DNA from: Verrucomicrobiota bacterium
Lineage (GTDB): Bacteria > Verrucomicrobiota > Verrucomicrobiia > Chthoniobacterales > UBA10450
Direction: 5' to 3'
DNA length: 11,385 nucleotides
Assembly: GCA_003219225.1 (NCBI GenBank)
Contig: QHPZ01000141.1
Span: forward strand, 6,274-17,658
Shown here piece after piece: positions 6,916 to 11,385 of this stretch; position 1 is the stretch's first letter, and every line of letters starts with the position of its first letter. The notes under the pieces were generated by a model. That model searched no databases and had not been told where the DNA came from. It was given only the letters and a program-made list of their open reading frames with translations. The translations under genes were made by a program, and so were the position numbers.

Positions 6916-8153
6916 TGCTCCTGCGCGTCGCTCGATTTTTCGCTACTCGCCGAGCGGCGCAGCCAGCGCCCGAACAGGCCTTCGTGCTCCGCTGTCTCTC
7001 TTTGCTCCTCCTGCGGCGGAGCTGGTGCGCTCGCGTCTTCCGTCGCCACACTGGTATTTTCCGGCTCAACCTGCGGCTCCGCCGCAGCGACAGAAATCTC
7101 CGCGTCTTCTGAAGCAGGCACAGTCACGATTTCGCTGGTCTCACTCTCTTGAGCTACGATTTCGGGCATCAGGGGAACAAAACTGCTCGGTTCCTGCGCC
7201 GCCGCCGGTTCTGGTTGGAACTGGATTTCCGAAAATGGAACGAGCGGCACCTGATCGGAGAACAATTGTGGAGCAGCGGCTTCGGCGGCCGCCGGTGAGA
7301 TGATGTCGGCCAAGTACCGTCGCGCGACGACCGAGTAATCCTCCTCCTCGCGGCCTTGCTGCATTTGTTCCAGCAGCCGGTCGCGTGTGGCGGCGGTGAT
7401 CGCCAGTTCAAGATGGTGAGAGAGGCCGAGACGGATGGCGATCTGGATGTCTTTGAGCATGTGCTTGACCGAAAAGTGCGGTTCGAAATTGCGCTCGATC
7501 ATTTTGGGCAATTTCATTTCCAGGCATTTGGAATTGCTCGCGTTGCCCCGCATCGCTTCGACAAATTTCCCGAGCGGCAGTCCGACGGTTTGGATCAGCG
7601 CCAGCGCCTCCGCCGCCGCCTGGACACTCGCGGCGGTGACAATGTTAGTGGCCACTTTGACGGCCGTGGCCTGGCCGATTTCGCCAATGATGATAATGTC
7701 CTTGCTGCTCGCTTCGAGAACTGGACGCCCTTCTTTCAATGCCGCCTCGTCGCCCGCGACGTAGTAGACAAGCTCGCCGTTTTCGGCGGCCATTTTGCTG
7801 CCGGTAAACGGCGCCTCGAGAAAGCGGCCACCGCGGCGCTCGACCAGCTCCGAAGCCTGGTGCATGGAGTGTGGAGAGACAGTTGGATGCGCGAAGACAA
7901 TGTGACGTGGGGCCAACGCAGGAGTGAGTTGCTCCGCTACTTGTGTCAGCGCTTCGTCATCGGACACGAAAATCTGTATGTAATCGCACATCTCAGCCAG
8001 TTCACCGATCGAGCCGACGAAATTTGGCACCGGCCTGGGCGTTCGGTTCCAGACGAAAACGCGATAGCCTTTCTTGCGCAGGTTTTCGGCCACTCGGCTG
8101 CCGATAATGCCGAGACCAATTACCCCAACGTTTTTTCGAATTCGACGAGCCAT
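6912..8153 (-). CDS. Beta-hydroxyacid dehydrogenase (GLYR/3-hydroxyisobutyrate dehydrogenase family) with long acidic C-terminal tail
   Basis: Residues 1 to about 285 form an NAD(P)-dependent beta-hydroxyacid dehydrogenase. A Rossmann GLGIIG (13-18) follows an initial beta strand, and WNRTPRP at 35-41 suggests NADP preference. EAPFTGSKMAAENGEL (113-128) matches the GLYR pattern, the catalytic Lys is 166 in QATAVKVATN, and HMLKDIQIAIRLG (231-243) is the usual C-domain helix. The relatives reduce glyoxylate or succinic semialdehyde, or oxidise 3-hydroxyisobutyrate; the exact substrate cannot be read off. One deviation is AHPTVSP at 88-94, where the family normally has an Asp before the S/T pair. 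After residue 285 comes an extra tail of about 128 residues rich in Ala, Pro, Glu and Ser with almost no structure signature, ending in a basic/aromatic GLFGRWLRRSASS. The ATG has a GAGG about 12 bases upstream. Its stop overlaps the ygfZ start. Confidence 0.85.
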   Translation of the reverse strand: MARRIRKNVGVIGLGIIGSRVAENLRKKGYRVFVWNRTPRPVPNFVGSIGELAEMCDYIQIFVSDDEALTQVAEQLTPALAPRHIVFAHPTVSPHSMHQASELVERRGGRFLEAPFTGSKMAAENGELVYYVAGDEAALKEGRPVLEASSKDIIIIGEIGQATAVKVATNIVTAASVQAAAEALALIQTVGLPLGKFVEAMRGNASNSKCLEMKLPKMIERNFEPHFSVKHMLKDIQIAIRLGLSHHLELAITAATRDRLLEQMQQGREEEDYSVVARRYLADIISPAAAEAAAPQLFSDQVPLVPFSEIQFQPEPAAAQEPSSFVPLMPEIVAQESETSEIVTVPASEDAEISVAAAEPQVEPENTSVATEDASAPAPPQEEQRETAEHEGLFGRWLRRSASSEKSSDAQEQ

Positions 8154-8177
8154 AGCGCGTGTTGCCCTCGCCGGGCC

Positions 8178-8207
8178 AGTATCCGCGTCCCCTCAAACTG
8201 AATTCAA
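8178..8207 (-). promoter_or_regulatory. Weak candidate promoter for the dehydrogenase-ygfZ unit
   Basis: The 97-base gap between the parvulin and dehydrogenase genes holds, on the minus strand, TTGAAT (8202-8207) and GATACT (8178-8183) spaced by 18 bases. Each has four of six consensus matches. Transcription would start about 18 bases before the ATG at 8153. I see no terminator in the gap, so read-through from the upstream genes is equally possible. Confidence 0.25.
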
Positions 8208-8250
8208 AGCGGCGCCAAGACAATCCTGAACTTCAACAGCCCAAATCCGC

Positions 8251-9246
8251 CTAGTGCATCGCGCGCACAAACTCGCCTCGGCTGGCAAGCTCGGCCGCCA
8301 GATGCAATCCCGCGGTTTGCCGCTTTTGATTTGCAATTCGCAGCGAAATTTCTGACTCGGCTTGTTCGAAGCTGAGCTGGCGCGCCGGCTTCGACTCCGT
8401 CAATTGCACGATGTGAAAACCGAGGCGCGTGCGGATCGGTGGGCCGACCCGCCCGAGCGGCGTTTGTTTCACCGCGGCAAAAAACTCCGGCGGCATTCGG
8501 GCTGCAGAAAAAAATCCGAGATCACCGCCTCGAGCCTTTGTTTCCTCGTCCTCCGATTCGCGCGCGACGAGCTCGAAGAAATCTTCGCCCGCCGCCAGTC
8601 GCTGGGCGAGCGCTTCAATTCGTGCGCGCTTTTGATCGACAATCTCGGGTGGAGTCTCGGGCGGGGCGGCCAAGAATAAGTGGCTCGCCCGAAATCGCTC
8701 CGGCAGGGAAAAGCTCTCCGGGTGCGCATCATAAAACGCGCGGCATTCATCGGGTGTCGCGTTGATTTGCGGATCGATGCGGTGTCGAATCCAGCGATCA
8801 GCCCGCAGATCGTCACACAGCATCTTGCGAAGTGCGCGAGCGGAGAGACCGCTCCTGCGTAACGCACTCCTCCACTCGTTTGAATCCCCAAGTTGCCAGC
8901 GCAGCAGATCCAGCTCCCGATCGATTTCGGGCGGCGCAACGTGTCCTTGTGACGCAAAACCGCGTGCCGCCATGTTCGCGATGAGCGAGTGCAACATTTG
9001 ATCACGGTCCTTTTGCTGATGTCGATCTTGCGGTTCACCAGCTGCATCAGCTTTTTCAGCCAGAGCATGATCCAAATCGAGTTGGTAAACCCCGCGCCCT
9101 TGTGTCAGTGCGAGCAACTGACCGCGCCCGAACAAACGCCCAATCGCGTCACGACAGGCGACGCAGCCGAGGATCGATTCACCGGCGGCGACACCGGCGA
9201 GGCAGGCCGCAGCGACCGACAGGGCCACGAGGAGCTGCCGTTTCAT
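8251..9246 (-). CDS. Exported parvulin-type peptidyl-prolyl cis-trans isomerase (PpiC/SurA-like)
   Basis: The 331-residue protein starts with a signal sequence (KRQ, then a hydrophobic run to about residue 22). A later SILGC at 24-28 could alternatively be a lipobox, but the Glu before it makes this less likely. Residues 80-180 form an N-terminal helical chaperone-like segment resembling SurA/PrsA-type proteins. A single parvulin domain follows at about 185-285: FRASHLFLA, then GEDFFELVARESEDE, GGDLGFFSAARMPPEF and TRLGFHIVQLTE. It probably assists folding of exported proteins in the periplasm or at the outer membrane. A CVAC pair (28-31) sits directly after the signal region. The start overlaps the stop of the upstream glutaminyl cyclase gene by four bases (ATGA), so the two are translationally coupled. 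The prolyl isomerase family is clear; which SurA-like subgroup it belongs to is not. Confidence 0.88.
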   Translation of the reverse strand: MKRQLLVALSVAAACLAGVAAGESILGCVACRDAIGRLFGRGQLLALTQGRGVYQLDLDHALAEKADAAGEPQDRHQQKDRDQMLHSLIANMAARGFASQGHVAPPEIDRELDLLRWQLGDSNEWRSALRRSGLSARALRKMLCDDLRADRWIRHRIDPQINATPDECRAFYDAHPESFSLPERFRASHLFLAAPPETPPEIVDQKRARIEALAQRLAAGEDFFELVARESEDEETKARGGDLGFFSAARMPPEFFAAVKQTPLGRVGPPIRTRLGFHIVQLTESKPARQLSFEQAESEISLRIANQKRQTAGLHLAAELASRGEFVRAMH

Positions 9247-10154
9247 TTGAGCGCAAACTCGACCAGGTAGCGGGCTGCAACCGAACCGACGACCTGCAAA
9301 CTTGCCGCGCTGAGCTTGTCAATCGTGTCGTCGGCCGTGTGCCACCAGGCGTAATCAAAATCGATCACGTCAAGCGCCGGGATACCGATCGCGTTCAGCG
9401 GCGTGTGATCGTCGGTGATTGCGCCGTCGTAGTAGCTGAAATACTCACGCAACTTGAGCGCTTCGGCTGCCGCGAACAGGTCGTGCGCCATTTGTGACGG
9501 CGAATCGAGCGGCAGCGTCACATTCAAAGAGCGGTCACCCACCATGTCGAACAATAGCGCGCCGCGAAACTGCCTTGCTGCCGAGTCGGCCTCTAAATGT
9601 TTGGCAAAATAGCGACTGCCATACAGCCCATCATTCGCCGAAAATTTCTCGTAGGCTTCTTCGCCATCGAAGAAGACAAGCTCCACCCGCGCGGCCAATG
9701 CCGGATGCGGGGCAAGAATTCTCGCGAACTCCAGCAGCAGCGCGGTGCTCGACCCGCCATCGTTTGCACCTACGAACCGAATGTTCTCGAAAAATTTCGT
9801 GTCGTAATGTGAGCACAATAGAAACTTCGGCGTGCTATGTGGCTCGGCGGCAAAGCGCGCAATGAGATTGACAAAAGTAACGGCACCTCGCGGCGTTGTT
9901 TCGGTAAAAGATTGCCGCTCAACATTCCAGCCGCAGAGGCGCAGTTGATTATCGATGTAAGCCCGGGATTTTTCGATCGCCTCTGAGCCAGGCGGGCGGG
10001 GCCCGAAATCAACGAGCCGCTGGACATGAGCCAGAGTTTTCTCGCCTGAAAATTCCTGCCACAATTTTTGCTTCGACTCACCGGGGGAACGGTGGCATGA
10101 GAGCAAAACAACAAGGAGTAATGGAACAGTGGAGTAATGGAGTAACGACTTCAC
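9243..10154 (-). CDS. Glutaminyl-peptide cyclotransferase-like zinc lipoprotein (M28 family)
   Basis: Animal-type glutaminyl cyclases turn N-terminal Gln (or Glu) of exported proteins into pyroglutamate using one zinc. From the GTG at 10154 the protein has 303 residues. It opens with a short lipoprotein signal whose lipobox is LLSC (Cys20), so it should be anchored in a membrane facing the periplasm. The M28 metal and catalytic set is visible: HYD at 116-118, Asp132 in GANDGGSS, Glu165-Glu166 in FFDGEEA, Asp203 in LFDMVGD, DDHTP at about 248-252, and Trp271-His272 in WWHTADDT. The HYDTKFF...FVGA block and the W-H-T-x-D-D motif point to cyclase rather than aminopeptidase. I chose the GTG because GGAG lies seven bases before it and it gives a clean signal peptide; a TTG at 10172 would add six residues. 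The gene lies 33 bases after parB and is coupled to the parvulin gene. Confidence 0.82.
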   Translation of the reverse strand: MKSLLHYSTVPLLLVVLLSCHRSPGESKQKLWQEFSGEKTLAHVQRLVDFGPRPPGSEAIEKSRAYIDNQLRLCGWNVERQSFTETTPRGAVTFVNLIARFAAEPHSTPKFLLCSHYDTKFFENIRFVGANDGGSSTALLLEFARILAPHPALAARVELVFFDGEEAYEKFSANDGLYGSRYFAKHLEADSAARQFRGALLFDMVGDRSLNVTLPLDSPSQMAHDLFAAAEALKLREYFSYYDGAITDDHTPLNAIGIPALDVIDFDYAWWHTADDTIDKLSAASLQVVGSVAARYLVEFALK

Positions 10155-10194
10155 CTGGCAACTCCACTCCAATACTCCAGCACTCCATCATTCC
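10115..10194. repeat. GGAGTAAT-type short repeat array arranged as an imperfect inverted repeat
   Basis: On the plus strand 10115-10146 carries repeated units GGAGTAATGG, GTGGAGTAATGG and GAGTAACG. The segment 10161-10194 carries the same motif in reverse complement (CTCCACTCCAATACTCCAG, then CACTCCATCATTCC). Aligning the left arm with the reverse complement of the right arm, about 22 of the first 29 positions agree, with some 14 bases between the arms. The structure covers the end of parB (stop 10188-10190), the gap, and the ribosome-binding site and signal-peptide codons of the cyclase gene. Confidence 0.65.
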
Positions 10195-11093
10195 GCCGCT
10201 GGTAATCCGAGCGCGGTTAGCACCCGCTGGAGATCGGCGTCTCCGTAATATTCGATCTCGATCCGGCCACGTTTGTCGCCGTGGTGGAGCGTGACGTGTG
10301 TGCCGAGATGCTGTTGCAAGCGGTTCTGCAAATCTTCGATCACTGCGGAAGTCGCCGCCGCGCCGGCCTGTCGGAATTTTCGGCGGGAGCGGCCGATGCC
10401 AAGCTGCCGCGCCACGAGTCGCTCGGCAGCGCGAACGCTCGCGCTGCGCCGTAAAATCATCTCCGCCACGAGGAGCTGGTCCTCGGCCACTTTCAAGGCG
10501 AGCAGAACTTTGGCATGTCCGACCGATAACAAACCTTGGCCGACCCAGCTTTGCACTTGCGGGTGCAAATCGAGCAGGCGCATCGCGTTCGCGACCGCGG
10601 CCCGGCTGCGGGCGACCTTCAGGGCAATGTCTTCCTGACGCAGCCCAAATTCGTTTGCGAGGCGAGCATAGCCCTGTGCTTCCTCGATTGGATTCAAGTC
10701 ACTGCGCTGCAGGTTTTCGATCAGCGAAAGCTCGAGCACTTCGAGATCGGTTGCGCTGCGGATGATGGCCGGCACTTCCCTAAGTCCCAGTTCCTGCGCC
10801 GCGCGCCAGCGCCGCTCACCGGCGATCAACTCGCACCGTCCACCTACCTGGCGAACGATCAGCGGCTGAATAATCCCGTGCTGCCGGATCGAATCGATCA
10901 GTTCCTGCAACGGCTCCCGCGCGAAATCTTTCCGCGGCTGGAAACCGCTCGGAACGATGCTGGCGAGACTGATCTGGTGAATTTTCTCTCGCGACTCAAT
11001 CGCCTCTCCGGCAGGGGCCGTCGTCCTCGGCGGCGCGCTCTCGCGGTTCCCAATTAGCGCGCCAAGACCTTTGCCTAGACCCGTTTTCGCCAT
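10188..11093 (-). CDS. parB: Chromosome-partitioning protein ParB
   Basis: ParB binds parS sites near the origin, hydrolyses CTP to slide along DNA, and works with ParA and SMC in segregation. The 301-residue protein begins MAKTGLGKGLGALIG, the usual ParB N-terminus that recruits ParA. This is why I start at the ATG at 11093, though the frame extends 12 codons further and no clear Shine-Dalgarno is seen. The CTP-binding core shows SGFQPRKDF, HGIIQPLIV and GERRWRAA (92-99), then ENLQRSDLNPIEEA (126-139). The helix-turn-helix follows (about 148-176: EFGLRQEDIALKVARSRAAVAN), then SVGHAKVLLAL. The C-terminal dimer part ends GLPAAE. No parA is next to it and I find no parS consensus in the window. 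It heads a minus-strand run leading into the cyclase gene, and its end overlaps a repeat structure. Confidence 0.95.
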   Translation of the reverse strand: MAKTGLGKGLGALIGNRESAPPRTTAPAGEAIESREKIHQISLASIVPSGFQPRKDFAREPLQELIDSIRQHGIIQPLIVRQVGGRCELIAGERRWRAAQELGLREVPAIIRSATDLEVLELSLIENLQRSDLNPIEEAQGYARLANEFGLRQEDIALKVARSRAAVANAMRLLDLHPQVQSWVGQGLLSVGHAKVLLALKVAEDQLLVAEMILRRSASVRAAERLVARQLGIGRSRRKFRQAGAAATSAVIEDLQNRLQQHLGTHVTLHHGDKRGRIEIEYYGDADLQRVLTALGLPAAE

Positions 11094-11182
11094 GCGGCTG
11101 AGGCTATCGGAACAGCTTCGATAAGGCAAACGGCAAGAAGCAGCGAGCGCGTTTGTTGCACCTGCCTCGGCTGAAAGATAGC

Positions 11183-11385
11183 ATGCCGACCATGCGGCGA
11201 TCTTCAGCGGTCTTCACTCTCGGGCATTCACCCGATCCGGACGACGCGTTCATGTTTTATGCGATGGCGCAAAACAAAATCGACCTGCGCGGCTACCGGT
11301 TCGAACATCGGCTCGAAGATATTCAGACGCTCAACGAGCGTGCGTCGCGCGGCGAGCTCCACATCTCGGCGGTCTCAATCCATGC
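11183..11385 (+). CDS. mqnD: 1,4-dihydroxy-6-naphthoate synthase, 3' truncated by window edge
   Basis: From the ATG at 11183 the frame runs open to the window end (67 codons). It reads FTLGHSPDPDDAFMFYAMA, then YRFEHRLEDIQTLNERA, and finishes GELHISAVSIH. The SPDPDDAFMFYA and FEHxLEDIQTLNERAxxGE motifs are characteristic of MqnD, which converts cyclic dehypoxanthinyl futalosine to 1,4-dihydroxy-6-naphthoate in the futalosine route to menaquinone. GAAAG five bases upstream supports this start; a second ATG at 11192 is possible. It is divergent from parB across an 89-base gap in which I could not identify convincing promoters. Only the N-terminal quarter or so is visible, so completeness cannot be judged. 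The related MqnA shares parts of the fold, but SPDPDDAFMF favours MqnD. Confidence 0.85.
   Translation, partial: MPTMRRSSAVFTLGHSPDPDDAFMFYAMAQNKIDLRGYRFEHRLEDIQTLNERASRGELHISAVSIH

Noticed and set aside
7356..8201. 281-codon plus-strand frame opposite the dehydrogenase gene
   Set aside because: Shadow of the Rossmann and C-domain coding region; its composition reflects the antisense of conserved codons and it extends across the real gene's start.
10115..10194. CRISPR-like reading of the GGAGTAAT repeats
   Set aside because: The units are under ten bases, are not separated by regular spacers, and no cas gene is present.
10188..11129. Longer ParB start 12 codons upstream of the chosen ATG
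   Set aside because: The added residues do not belong to the ParB N-terminus, which normally begins with the short K-GLGKGLGALI block found right after the ATG at 11093.

Overview
The window reads as an ordinary chromosomal stretch of a GC-rich, Gram-negative-type bacterium. The gene set is an animal-type glutaminyl cyclase lipoprotein, an exported parvulin foldase, GlgE, a futalosine-pathway menaquinone gene and a COG2345-type regulator. Together with an F5/8-type C (discoidin-like) C-terminus, this looks most like Verrucomicrobiota (Spartobacteria/Chthoniobacterales-like). That placement is an inference from gene style, not from a marker gene. I see no mobile element, CRISPR array, tRNA or rRNA, and no gene-free stretch longer than 100 bases.

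Layout from left to right. (1) A plus-strand C-terminal fragment of a discoidin-like protein (3-374) faces a minus-strand membrane-anchored alkaline-phosphatase-fold protein (438-1709); a symmetric hairpin terminator (390-426) lies between them. (2) The phosphatase-like gene is divergent from gpmI (1801-3333, plus), the glycolytic cofactor-independent phosphoglycerate mutase. (3) gpmI converges, with a 2-base gap, on glgE (minus), which builds alpha-1,4-glucan from maltose-1-phosphate. glgE carries a frameshift with apparent loss of a C-terminal segment. (4) Ten bases upstream of glgE is a winged-helix regulator (5246-5908), preceded by a good promoter flanked by an inverted repeat. (5) Next, all on the minus strand, come ygfZ and a beta-hydroxyacid dehydrogenase (ATGA overlap), then a parvulin-type prolyl isomerase and a glutaminyl cyclase lipoprotein (ATGA overlap), then parB. 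(6) parB is divergent from mqnD, which runs off the right edge.

The functional themes are carbon storage and glycolysis (glgE, gpmI), maturation of exported proteins (glutaminyl cyclase plus parvulin), Fe-S/folate housekeeping (ygfZ), chromosome segregation (parB) and respiratory quinone synthesis (mqnD).

The observations most worth a second look are these: the alkaline-phosphatase-like protein has lost its nucleophile and nearly all metal ligands while keeping the fold motifs; glgE is broken near its 3' end; the glgE-linked regulator belongs to a family with Fe-S sensors but lacks most of the expected cysteines; and a GGAGTAAT-type repeat forms an inverted structure over the parB stop and the ribosome-binding site of the cyclase gene.
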